Assembly: GCA_965221725.1 (NCBI GenBank)
Contig: OZ244909.1
Span: forward strand, 620,001-684,000
Reading direction: 5' to 3'
Length of the DNA: 64,000 nucleotides
Source: HK1 sp965221725
GTDB lineage: Bacteria > Pseudomonadota > Gammaproteobacteria > HK1
The notes under the pieces were generated by a model, which had not been told where the DNA came from, ran no database searches, and was given only the letters and a program-made list of their open reading frames with translations. This document shows, piece after piece, positions 17,174-25,626 of this stretch. Numbering within the stretch: the first letter of the stretch is position 1; the number at the start of each line of letters is the position of its first letter. Position numbers and translations under genes: made by a program.

Positions 17174-18476
17174 CGACGGCCTCGATGTCGAATCCGACGG
17201 AGCGCGCGAGGGTCTCGAAGCCGGGGAAGGAAGTCGCCACGTTGCGGCAGTCGCGGATGCGCACCGGGGCGGTCACGGCCGAGGAGGCAAACGCCATCGC
17301 GATGCGATGATCGCCCGCGCTGTCCACCTCGCCCCCCGAGATCACGCCGCCCTCGACCTCCATGCCGTCATCGGCAACCCGCACCGAGACCCCGAGCGCG
17401 CGCAGGGCGGCGGCGCTCGCCGCGATCCGATCGCTCTCCTTGACCCGCAGTTCCGCGGCTCCGGTCACGCGCGTGACGCCGCGCGCGGCGGCGGCGGCGG
17501 CGAAGATGGTCGGAAACTCGTCGATCGCCAGCGGCACCAGCGCCGGGTCCACGTCGACCCCGTGCAGCACCGCCCCCCGCACCCGGAGATCCGCGACCGG
17601 TTCGCGCCCGGCGGTGCGTCGGTTCGACCACTCGATGTCCGCGCCCATGCGCTCGAGGATGCTCAGCACCCCGATGCGCGTCGGGTTGACGCCGACGCCC
17701 CGTATCAGCAGATCCGAGCCGGGCCGACCCGCCGCCGCGGCCAGAAAGAACGCGGCGGAGGAAATGTCCCCCGGCACCTCGATCTTCGTCGCGGCGAGGC
17801 GAGCCCCCCCCTCGATGCACGTGCGCGGCCCGTCACGCACGGTCGCAACCCCGAAGGCGCCGAGCATGCGCTCGGTGTGATCGCGGGTCGGATTCGGCTC
17901 CGTCACGCATGTGCGCCCGTTCGCGTAGAGCCCGGCGAGGAGAATTCCCGACTTCACCTGGGCGCTGGCCACGGGCATCGTGTAATCGATCGATGCGAGT
18001 CCGTCGCCGGCGCGGATCCGAATGGGCGGGGTCCCGCCGGGCGCGGTTTCGATCCGCGCCCCCATCCGCGACAACGGCTCGGTGATCCGCCGCATCGGAC
18101 GACGCTGGAGCGACTCGTCGCCCACGAGCGAGCAGTCGAAACCCTGCCCGGACAGGAGCCCCGCGAGCAACCGCATGGCAGTGCCCGAATTTCCGAGATC
18201 GAGGTCCGCCGCGGGAGCGCACAGCCCTTCCCGGCCGACGCCGTGGATCGACACCGCGCCGTCCTGCGGCCCTTCAATCCGCACCCCCATCGCTCGAAAC
18301 GCTTCCAGCGTGGCGAGTACATCTTCGCCTTCCAGAAGCCCCGTGACGCGGGTGGGGCCGTCGGCGATCGCGGCGAGCATCACGCCGCGGTGCGAGATCG
18401 ACTTGTCGCCGGGTGCGCGGATCTCGCCGCGTAACGGACCGGACGGACGCACGATGAAGTCGAAGGGCCCGGTCAT
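17160..18476 (-). CDS. aroA: 3-phosphoshikimate 1-carboxyvinyltransferase (EPSP synthase)
   Basis: 438 residues. Signature motifs are LRGEIRAPGDKSISHR, DLGNSGTAMRLLAGLL, the central ASAQVKSGILLAGLYANG and the C-terminal ELRVKESDRIAA and GDHRIAMAFA. It is the class II-like type with an Ala in the APGDKS motif. It transfers enolpyruvate from PEP to shikimate-3-phosphate in the chorismate pathway. The ATG at 18476 (MTGPFDFIVRPSG) is chosen because upstream sequence belongs to a repeat element. In many pseudomonads aroA is fused to tyrA; here the two are separate, with 171 bp between them. Confidence 0.96.
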   Translation of the reverse strand: MTGPFDFIVRPSGPLRGEIRAPGDKSISHRGVMLAAIADGPTRVTGLLEGEDVLATLEAFRAMGVRIEGPQDGAVSIHGVGREGLCAPAADLDLGNSGTAMRLLAGLLSGQGFDCSLVGDESLQRRPMRRITEPLSRMGARIETAPGGTPPIRIRAGDGLASIDYTMPVASAQVKSGILLAGLYANGRTCVTEPNPTRDHTERMLGAFGVATVRDGPRTCIEGGARLAATKIEVPGDISSAAFFLAAAAGRPGSDLLIRGVGVNPTRIGVLSILERMGADIEWSNRRTAGREPVADLRVRGAVLHGVDVDPALVPLAIDEFPTIFAAAAAARGVTRVTGAAELRVKESDRIAASAAALRALGVSVRVADDGMEVEGGVISGGEVDSAGDHRIAMAFASSAVTAPVRIRDCRNVATSFPGFETLARSVGFDIEAVDADR

Positions 18477-18492
18477 CCTGCTCTGTACCCTC

Positions 18493-18624
18493 GGTATGCT
18501 CTGAAAAACTCCATCCGTGGAGTTTTTCATGGTCGCAAAGCGTGGTCTTGTCCTGCTCCCGGATTCAATGACTGGCGTCATCGAATCCGGCGGCACATCC
18601 TTGTGTCGCGGGGGCGAACCCCCG
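18493..18624 (+). repeat. interspersed multi-hairpin element, copy A (tyrA-aroA intergenic)
   Basis: Successive stem-loops occur here. GAAAAACTCCA/TGGAGTTTTTC spans 18503-18528; GGATTCAATGAC/GTCATCGAATCC spans 18561-18588; CGGCACA/TGTGTCG lies at about 18590-18608; CGGGGG-CGAA-CCCCCG spans 18609-18624. The same order of hairpins, with near-identical stem sequence, recurs in inverse orientation at 46732-46881. It fills most of the gap between tyrA and aroA in an operon read from the other strand. Confidence 0.75.
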
Positions 18625-18647
18625 TCTCCCACACTCCGGCCCCCGGC

Positions 18648-19502
18648 TCAGGAGTAGCGGTCCCGGATCGCCTTGCCGCGGGTAAAGACCGCGCGGATGT
18701 ACTCGCTGTCCCCGCGATCCACGGCTTCAGTGAGCTGATCGAGTTCGGATCGGAAGCGATCGATCACGCCGATCATTGCCGTGCGGTTCGCGAGGCAGAC
18801 GTCATGCCACATCTGCGGGTCGCTGGAAGCGACCCGGGTGAAGTCGCGCAGCCCCCCGGCGGAGTAGCCGAAGATTTCGGGGCGGTTCTTCATGTTGCCC
18901 AGCATGTTGACGAGAGTATAGGCGAGCATGTGCGGCAGGTGACTGGTGGCGGCCAGAATCTCGTCGTGGTGGGCGACATCCATCTCCACGACCTCGGCCC
19001 CGACCGTCCGCCACATCGTGGAAACCCGCTCCGTCGCCGTGACGTCGGTCTCTCCGATCGGAGTCAGGATGACGCGCCGACGTTCGAACAGGTGCTCGAT
19101 CGACGAGTCGACACCGTGATGCTCGGTACCGGCCACGGGATGACCCGGCACGAAACGCGGCAGCCGCGAACCGAGGGATGCGCGCGCGGCCGCGACCACG
19201 CTCCCTTTCGCACTGCCGACATCCGTGATGATCGCGTCGTCTTCGACGGTGTCGCGAACGCGTTCGAGCACCATCGCGGTCGCCCCCAGCGGCACCGCGA
19301 CCACCACCATGTCCGCGCCGGCCGCCGCGCGGGCGGGGTCGGGGTCGAAGCGGTCGATGACTCCCAGCTCGACCGCGCGTTCGAGGTTTGCCGCGCAACG
19401 GCTCGACCCGACCACCTCGCCGACTGCTCCCAGCCTCCGCAGATCGCGGGCGAGCGAGCCTCCGATCAGGCCGGTCCCGACGATGCAGAGCCGGCGAATC
19501 AC
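18648..19502 (-). CDS. tyrA: prephenate dehydrogenase
   Basis: 284 residues, TyrA family. The N-terminal NAD-binding fold reads CIVGTGLIGGSLARDLRR. Catalytic motifs follow: DVGSAKGSVV, FVPGHPVAGTEHHGVD and the ATSHLPHMLAYTLVN segment. It oxidatively decarboxylates prephenate to 4-hydroxyphenylpyruvate. The GTG start overlaps the stop of the upstream pheA-like gene (GTGA), so translation is coupled. The family-standard hisC between pheA and tyrA is absent here. Confidence 0.95.
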   Translation of the reverse strand: MIRRLCIVGTGLIGGSLARDLRRLGAVGEVVGSSRCAANLERAVELGVIDRFDPDPARAAAGADMVVVAVPLGATAMVLERVRDTVEDDAIITDVGSAKGSVVAAARASLGSRLPRFVPGHPVAGTEHHGVDSSIEHLFERRRVILTPIGETDVTATERVSTMWRTVGAEVVEMDVAHHDEILAATSHLPHMLAYTLVNMLGNMKNRPEIFGYSAGGLRDFTRVASSDPQMWHDVCLANRTAMIGVIDRFRSELDQLTEAVDRGDSEYIRAVFTRGKAIRDRYS

Positions 19503-20365
19503 CGCGCCCCGCTCTCCGCCGGGGTGACCTCGCCGACGCCGCCGGTCTCGCCGGTATCACCAGCCTCGCCGGTCTCGCCAGCCTCGCCGCCGGCGACGGC
19601 GACGGCGACGGGATAGGCGCCGAGCCCTCCGTTCGGGTATCGCTCCACGAGCGGCGCAAGCCGGGGATCGCTCTCGTGGGCCGACACGTCGACGACCGCC
19701 GACGGCGCCGCCCCGGCGACGGGGACCGAACGGAGATCGAGGTTCGAGTCCCTGCACCACGACTCGACGGTCGCCAACTCCCCGGCCGGGACGATGAACG
19801 ACGTCAGGTCGTGCCCGGTGGGTGCCACCGGTTCGTGCCCTATCGCGACGAACCGCCCGCTGTCCCTCGCGTACCACTCCCCGCAAAGCCGGAGCCCTCT
19901 GCGGCGGAGATCCGCAATGACCGGCGATGCAAAGCCGGCCCGGGAGAATTCGAGCATCGCATAGTCGCAACCGGCATCGGCGACGACATCGAGCGCCTGC
20001 GCGGCATCGGCCACGGGGCGGAGGTCGACCGCGCCGCCGAAGTGACCGATGGCGGCACAACCCTCCTCCACCGTCGTGCAGCCAACGACCAGCCGCTGCT
20101 CCAGGGTGCGGCAGCTCGAGACGATCTCGCGAAACAGCCGCGCGGCCTCGCGGTCGGGAAGGGGCCCGGGGTTCGCGGCGACGATCCGCCGCAGCAATGC
20201 CGCCTCGCGGTCGGGTCGATAGTACCGAGGCTCCGTCTGCGCTTCCTTGACCGCCGCCACCCGGAAGATGGTGCGGGCGCGCCGGTTGAGAAGATCGAGC
20301 AGCTCGGTGTCCAGCGCATCGATCTCGCGGCGAATCGCATCCAGCCGCGCCTCGCTGTCGCTCAC
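19499..20365 (-). CDS. pheA: chorismate mutase with collapsed prephenate dehydratase domain (degenerate P-protein)
   Basis: 288 residues against about 360 for PheA. Residues 1-90 are a normal AroQ chorismate mutase (LDAIRREIDALDTELLDLLN, RRARTIFRVAAVK). Residues 91-180 align only with parts of prephenate dehydratase: HFGGAVDLRPVA and ALDVVADAGCDYAML match the N-lobe, then GLRLCGEW jumps straight to DSGRFVAIGHEPV, where the catalytic TRF motif now reads GRF. The GPKGT start motif and roughly 90 residues of the middle lobe are missing. An ACT-like region (183-256) and a Gly/Glu/Thr repeat tail (257-288) follow. The GTG at 20365 has GGAG upstream. It lies in the gyrA-pheA-tyrA position. I infer retained mutase but lost dehydratase activity. 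Confidence 0.85.
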   Translation of the reverse strand: MSDSEARLDAIRREIDALDTELLDLLNRRARTIFRVAAVKEAQTEPRYYRPDREAALLRRIVAANPGPLPDREAARLFREIVSSCRTLEQRLVVGCTTVEEGCAAIGHFGGAVDLRPVADAAQALDVVADAGCDYAMLEFSRAGFASPVIADLRRRGLRLCGEWYARDSGRFVAIGHEPVAPTGHDLTSFIVPAGELATVESWCRDSNLDLRSVPVAGAAPSAVVDVSAHESDPRLAPLVERYPNGGLGAYPVAVAVAGGEAGETGEAGDTGETGGVGEVTPAESGAR

Positions 20366-20397
20366 GATACGTGCTCCGGGAAGGTGATGATGCCGCT

Positions 20398-23016
20398 TCA
20401 GTCGGAGCGCGGCGGCTCTTCGTCGGTCTCGATCTGATCGTCCTCGACCTGATCGCTCTCGACCTGATCGTCCACGATCTGGTCGTCCGCGATCCGTTCC
20501 AGGCCGACCAGTCGCTCGCCTTCCGACAGGCTGATGAGCTTGACTCCCTGGGTATCGCGGCCGAGCACGCTGACCTCGTTCACCCTGGTGCGCACGAGCT
20601 TGCCGCCATCGGTGATCAGCATGAGTTCGTCGGTCGACTCGACCAGCTCCGCCCCGACCACGGCTCCGTTGCGCCGGCTGGTTCGAATCGAGATGAGCCC
20701 CTGCCCCGCCCGACCCTGCCGGCGGTAGTCCGCGGCCGGCGTGCACTTGCCGTAACCGTTCTCGGTCGCGGTCAGCACCAGGCCCGCCGACGCGATCATG
20801 AGCGAGATGACCCGCGCCCCTCGCCCGAGCCGCATGCCACGCACGCCGCGGGCGGTCCGGCCCATCGCGCGCACGTCACTTTCGGGGAAGCGAATGAGCT
20901 TTCCGTCGCTGGTGGCGAGCATGACGTCCCGGGTGCCGTCGGTGACCGCAACCCCCACCAGGCGGTCGTCGTCGCGCAGGTCGACCGCAATGAGCCCGGT
21001 CGAACGCGGCCGGGAGAAGTCGATGCACGGCGTCTTCTTCACGATGCCGGACGCCGTCGCCATCAGCACGAAGCCGTCCTGATCGACTTCGCTCATCGGC
21101 AGAATCGCGCTGATGCGCTCGCCCTCCTCCAGCGGCAGGATGTTCACCATGGGCTTGCCCCGCGCCGTACGCGCGGCGCGCGGCAACTGGTAGACGCGAA
21201 CCCAGTACACCTTGCCGCGGCTCGAGAAGAACAGCACCGTGTCGTGGGTGTTGGCGACGAACAGGCGTTCGACGAAATCCTCCTCCTTGGTCGTCGCCGC
21301 GGTCTTGCCGCGGCCGCCGCGGCGCTGCGCGGAATAGTCGTCGAGGGGCTGCCACTTCACGTAGCCCTGATGCGACATCGTGACCACGACATCCTGCGGC
21401 TTGATGAGATGGAGGATGTCCATGCCTTCGCGGTGCAGCTCGATCTCGGTCCGCCGGGGGTCGGCGAACTGCTCCTTCACCCGGAGCAGCTCCTCGCGCA
21501 CGACCTCGCGCAGGCGATCCGGATTGACCAGAATCTCCAGCAATCCGCGGATCCTCTCGAGGAGATTGTCGAACTCCTCGATGATCTTGTTCTGCTCCAG
21601 CGCGGTGAGGCGGTGCAGGCGAAGATCCAGGATCGCCTGAGCCTGGGTGTCGCTCATGCGGTACACGAACCCGGTGGCCCGCGCCACGAGCCCGAAGCCC
21701 TCGGGAAGATCGTCGGGTTTCGACGTGTCGGCGCCGGCGCGATCGAGCATCTCGCGGACCGAACCGGGCTCCCAGTCGCGCTCGACAAGCCCCTGTCGAG
21801 CCTGCGCAGGGTTGGCGGACGCCCGGATCAGCTCGATGACCGCCTCGATGTTCGCGAGCGCAACCGCGAGCCCTTCCAGGACGTGGGCGCGTTCCCGCGC
21901 CCGACGCAGCTCGAAGATGGTGCGCCGGGTCACCACCTCGCGCCGGTGGCGCACGAACGCCTCGATCATCTCCCGGATGCCGAGCAGCCGCGGCTGTCCG
22001 TCGACCAGCGCGACCAGGTTGATGCCGAACACCGTCTCCATCGAGGTGAGCCGGTACAGGTTGTTCAGCATCACCTCCGCGTTCTCGCCGCGACGAAGCT
22101 CGATGACGAGGCGCATGCCGTCCTTGTCGGATTCGTCACGCAACGCCGAGATGCCCTCGATCCGCTTCTCCTTGACGAGCTCCGCGATCTTCTCCATCAA
22201 CCGCGCCTTGTTGACCTGATAGGGAAGCTCGCTCACCACGATGCGCTCGTGGGCTCCTCCCGGCACGGTCTCGAACGCGGCCCGGGCGCGCACGTAGATG
22301 CGCCCCCGGCCGGTGCGGTACGCCTCGTGGATCCCGGCCGAGCCGTTGATGATCCCCGCGGTCGGGAAGTCCGGACCGGGCATGATCCGCAGGATTTCGT
22401 CGACATCGATCCCGGGGTCGTCCAGCAGCGCCACGCAGGTATCCACCACCTCGGCGAGGTTGTGGGGCGGGATGTTGGTGGCCATGCCCACTGCGATGCC
22501 CGACGAGCCGTTGACGAGCAGGTTGGGCAGCCGGGTGGGGAAGACCGAAGGCTCGATCTCCGAGCCATCGTAGTTGGGGACGAAGTCGACCGTTTCCTTG
22601 TCGATGTCGGCCAGCAGCTCGTGCGCGACCCGGGCCATGCGCACTTCGGTGTAGCGCATCGCGGCCGGCGGGTCGCCGTCGACGGAGCCGAAGTTGCCCT
22701 GACCGTCGACCAGCATCACCCGCATCGAGAACTGCTGCGCCATGCGCACCAGCGCGTCGTACACCGCGCTCTCGCCGTGGGGGTGGTACTTGCCGATGGT
22801 GTCGCCCACCACCCGGGCGGATTTCTTGTAGGGCCGATTCCAGTCGTTGCCCAGCTCGCGCATCGCGTGAAGCACCCGCCGGTGGACCGGTTTCAGGCCG
22901 TCGCGGACATCCGGCAGCGCCCGGCCCACGATGACGCTCATGGCGTAATCGAGGTAGGACTGCTTCATCTCCTCTTCGATGTCGACCGGAACGACTTCCC
23001 TGGCGAAATCACTCAT
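20398..23016 (-). CDS. gyrA: DNA gyrase subunit A
   Basis: 872 residues. The active-site tyrosine is Y122 in AAMRYTEVRM. The quinolone-resistance region keeps S83 and D87 (GESAVYDALV), so no classical resistance change is present. The C-terminal beta-pinwheel has the GyrA box QRRGGRGK. The C-terminal tail is an Asp/Glu/Gln/Val repeat (DDQIVDDQVESDQVEDDQ). The ATG at 23016 overlaps the mtnA stop (ATGA). Upstream open frame to 23784 is antisense noise. Confidence 0.98.
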   Translation of the reverse strand: MSDFAREVVPVDIEEEMKQSYLDYAMSVIVGRALPDVRDGLKPVHRRVLHAMRELGNDWNRPYKKSARVVGDTIGKYHPHGESAVYDALVRMAQQFSMRVMLVDGQGNFGSVDGDPPAAMRYTEVRMARVAHELLADIDKETVDFVPNYDGSEIEPSVFPTRLPNLLVNGSSGIAVGMATNIPPHNLAEVVDTCVALLDDPGIDVDEILRIMPGPDFPTAGIINGSAGIHEAYRTGRGRIYVRARAAFETVPGGAHERIVVSELPYQVNKARLMEKIAELVKEKRIEGISALRDESDKDGMRLVIELRRGENAEVMLNNLYRLTSMETVFGINLVALVDGQPRLLGIREMIEAFVRHRREVVTRRTIFELRRARERAHVLEGLAVALANIEAVIELIRASANPAQARQGLVERDWEPGSVREMLDRAGADTSKPDDLPEGFGLVARATGFVYRMSDTQAQAILDLRLHRLTALEQNKIIEEFDNLLERIRGLLEILVNPDRLREVVREELLRVKEQFADPRRTEIELHREGMDILHLIKPQDVVVTMSHQGYVKWQPLDDYSAQRRGGRGKTAATTKEEDFVERLFVANTHDTVLFFSSRGKVYWVRVYQLPRAARTARGKPMVNILPLEEGERISAILPMSEVDQDGFVLMATASGIVKKTPCIDFSRPRSTGLIAVDLRDDDRLVGVAVTDGTRDVMLATSDGKLIRFPESDVRAMGRTARGVRGMRLGRGARVISLMIASAGLVLTATENGYGKCTPAADYRRQGRAGQGLISIRTSRRNGAVVGAELVESTDELMLITDGGKLVRTRVNEVSVLGRDTQGVKLISLSEGERLVGLERIADDQIVDDQVESDQVEDDQIETDEEPPRSD

Positions 23017-24110
23017 CTTCGTATACTCGGTCCCGGGTTGTGGGCGAAGAGCGCGGCGATCCGGTCCCGATTCGGCGCCTCGACGACGCCGCGCTCGGTC
23101 ACCAGGGCGTCGACCAGTGCCGCCGGGGTCACGTCGAACACCGGGTTCCACGCCCCGGCGCCGTCCGGCGCGACACGGTGGCCGGCGTGCGCGAGCAGCT
23201 CGTCGGATTGACGGCTCTCGATGGGAATGTCGTCGCCGCTCGCCGCGTGCAGGTCGATGGTGGAGGTGGGGGCGACGACCATGAAGCGCACCCCGTGGTG
23301 GCGGGCGGACACCGCGAGCGAGTAGGTGCCGATCTTGTTCGCGACGTCGCCGTTGGCGGCCACCCGGTCCGCGCCCACGATCACCCAGCGCACGCGGCCC
23401 TGACGCATCGCCCAGCTCGCGGCGGAGTCGGCGATCAGGGTCACCGGGATTCCGGCCTCGACCATCTCGTACGCGGTCAGCCTCGCGCCCTGGAGCCAGG
23501 GCCGCGTCTCGCCGGCGTAGACGTGCGCGATCCGGCCCGCGGCATGGGCGGCGCGCACGACCCCGAGCGCGGTGCCGTAGCCGGCGGTGGCCAGCGCACC
23601 CGCATTGCAATGGGTGAGGACCTCGCAGCGCGATTCGATGAGCGCCGCCCCCAGCTCGCCCATGCGGCGGTTCGCGGCGACATCTTCCGCGTGCATGGCG
23701 CGGGCGGCTTCGAGCAGGGCGGGCTCGGGGTCGGCGTCCGCCGCCACCGCGTTCATCGTCTCCCGCATCCGGTCGAGCGCCCACGCAAGGTTCACCGCCG
23801 TCGGCCGCGATGCGGCGAGCCGGTCGAGGTCCGCATCGATGTCATCGCGCCAGGTCGCGGGGCCATCGGCGAAACGCTGCCGCGCCGCCAGCACCACCGC
23901 GTATGCGGCGGCGACCCCGATGGCCGGGGCGCCGCGCACCACCATCTCCCGAATCGCGTCCGCGACCTCCGCGCACTCGCGGTAGCGCCGCCGCGTCGAG
24001 GCGTGCGGCAGCACCCGCTGATCGAGAAGCTCCAGCGCGCCGTGCCGCCAGGCAATCGCGCTCACCGACGACACCGCATCTTCGACCGCGGATTGGACGC
24101 CGCCTCGCAT
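23013..24110 (-). CDS. mtnA: S-methyl-5-thioribose-1-phosphate isomerase
   Basis: 365 residues from the ATG at 24110, MtnA/eIF2B-like fold. Diagnostic motifs are VRGAPAIGVAAAYAVVLAA, the catalytic cysteine in THCNAGALATAGYGTALG and the catalytic aspartate in VGADRVAANGDVANKIGTY. It isomerises methylthioribose-1-phosphate in methionine salvage. An ATG at 24176 is also in frame but would leave only 3 bp to the divergent gene; homology begins near VSAIAWRHGALELLDQRVLP, favouring 24110. It is coupled to gyrA by a 4-bp overlap. Confidence 0.95.
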   Translation of the reverse strand: MRGGVQSAVEDAVSSVSAIAWRHGALELLDQRVLPHASTRRRYRECAEVADAIREMVVRGAPAIGVAAAYAVVLAARQRFADGPATWRDDIDADLDRLAASRPTAVNLAWALDRMRETMNAVAADADPEPALLEAARAMHAEDVAANRRMGELGAALIESRCEVLTHCNAGALATAGYGTALGVVRAAHAAGRIAHVYAGETRPWLQGARLTAYEMVEAGIPVTLIADSAASWAMRQGRVRWVIVGADRVAANGDVANKIGTYSLAVSARHHGVRFMVVAPTSTIDLHAASGDDIPIESRQSDELLAHAGHRVAPDGAGAWNPVFDVTPAALVDALVTERGVVEAPNRDRIAALFAHNPGPSIRR

Positions 24111-24179
24111 CCCGATATCATCGGGCGCCGTCGGCCGCGCGCCCGTACCGCCCTCCCCTGCCATCGGATCCGTCATCGA

Positions 24180-25502
24180 ATGCAATCCGTCGATACCGTG
24201 GTCGAAGGCCGCTGGGTGGTTCCGGTCGAACCCGAAGGGGTGGTGCTGGAGCACCATGCCGTGGTCATCGACGGCGGCCGCATCCGCGCGATAGTACCCC
24301 ATGCCGAGGCCCGGTCGGACTACCGCGCCGGTCACGTCGCGGAGCTTCGCGACCATGTGCTTCTGCCGGGGCTGGTCAACGCCCACACGCACGCCGCCAT
24401 GGCGCTGATGCGCGGCCTGGCCGACGATCTGCCCCTCATGCGCTGGCTGGAGGAGCACATCTGGCCGACCGAGGGTCGCTGGGTCGGCGACGAGTTCGTG
24501 CGCGACGGCACCCTGCTCGCAGTCGCCGAGATGCTGCGCGGGGGCACTACCTGCTTCAACGACATGTACCTCTACCCGAGCGACACGGGGCGCACCGCGG
24601 CGGCGGCCGGCCTGCGCTGCACGGTGGGCTTGATCGTGCTCGACTTTCCCACCGCGTGGGCCGGCGGGGCGGAGGAATACCTGACGCGGGCGGCGGAAGT
24701 ACACGACGAATTCCGCTCCCACCCCCTGGTCGACACCGCCTTCGCGCCGCACGCACCCTACACGGTGTCGGACGGTCCGCTCGAACGGATCCGGATCCTG
24801 GCCGATGAGCTGGACGTCCCCGTCCACATCCACCTGCACGAGACCCGGGGGGAGGTGGAGAACGCGGTCGCGGCACAAGGCGCACGTCCGCTCGCGCGCC
24901 TGGACCGGCTCGGACTCCTGTCGCCGCGGCTCATGGCGGTACACATGACGGAGCTGACCGAGGCGGAGATCGGCCGGCTCGCCGCGTGCGGCGCCCACGT
25001 GGTGCACTGCCCCGAATCCAACCTGAAGCTCGCGAGCGGCTTCTGTCCGGTCGCGAAGCTGCTCGCAGCCGGCGTCAACGTCGCGCTCGGCACCGACGGC
25101 GCCGCGAGCAACAACGACCTCGACATGGTGCAGGAGATGCGCACCGCAAGCCTCCTCGCCAAGGCGGTGGCGGGCGACGCCACCGCCGTGCCCGCCCACC
25201 GGGCGATCGCCATGGCGACGATCGCGGGCGCCCGCGCACTCGGCCGGGACGACACCATCGGCAGCCTCGTACCCGGCAAGGCCGCGGACGTGATCGCGGT
25301 CGACCTCGGCGCCATCGAATCCCAGCCGGTGTACGACGCGGCGTCGCAGGTCGCATTCTCGGCGTCGCGGCGCCAGGTAACCGACGTGTGGGTCGCCGGC
25401 CGCAGGCTGCTCCACGACGGGCAGCTCCTCACCGTCGATGAAGACCGCGTGCGGGCGCAGGCAAGGCACTGGGGAATGCGAATCGGCGGGGAATCGCCGT
25501 GA
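24180..25502 (+). CDS. amidohydrolase, MTA/SAH deaminase type (TRZ/ATZ family)
   Basis: 440 residues. Metal ligands are in LVNAHTHAAMALMRG (HxH), HLHETRGEVE (His) and LGTDGAASNNDLDM (Asp); the early SVDTVVEGRWVVPVEPEG and late GKAADVIAVDL segments form the beta-sandwich. In pseudomonads the gene beside mtnA encodes 5'-methylthioadenosine deaminase, so MTA deamination feeding methionine salvage is the best inference. It is divergent from mtnA and starts the ubiG / phosphatase gene run. Confidence 0.88.
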   Translation: MQSVDTVVEGRWVVPVEPEGVVLEHHAVVIDGGRIRAIVPHAEARSDYRAGHVAELRDHVLLPGLVNAHTHAAMALMRGLADDLPLMRWLEEHIWPTEGRWVGDEFVRDGTLLAVAEMLRGGTTCFNDMYLYPSDTGRTAAAAGLRCTVGLIVLDFPTAWAGGAEEYLTRAAEVHDEFRSHPLVDTAFAPHAPYTVSDGPLERIRILADELDVPVHIHLHETRGEVENAVAAQGARPLARLDRLGLLSPRLMAVHMTELTEAEIGRLAACGAHVVHCPESNLKLASGFCPVAKLLAAGVNVALGTDGAASNNDLDMVQEMRTASLLAKAVAGDATAVPAHRAIAMATIAGARALGRDDTIGSLVPGKAADVIAVDLGAIESQPVYDAASQVAFSASRRQVTDVWVAGRRLLHDGQLLTVDEDRVRAQARHWGMRIGGESP

Positions 25503-25626
25503 ACGCGCCAGGTACTTCCCGCTGGACGCACTGTGTCCCTGCCGCCAAATCGGCCCGGGACCGGAACCCGCCCGGACAGCAGTCCTCGCGGCACCGACCG
25601 GAACGCAGCGACGGAAAGGCGCGTTG

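Noticed and set aside
15410..17443. A 677-codon plus-strand frame over rpsA and cmk
   Set aside because: Antisense shadow of rpsA and cmk; no independent motifs.
20371..23211. A 946-codon plus-strand frame antisense to gyrA
   Set aside because: Shadow of gyrA codon bias in very GC-rich DNA; composition is His/Asp/Arg-rich and shows no domain.
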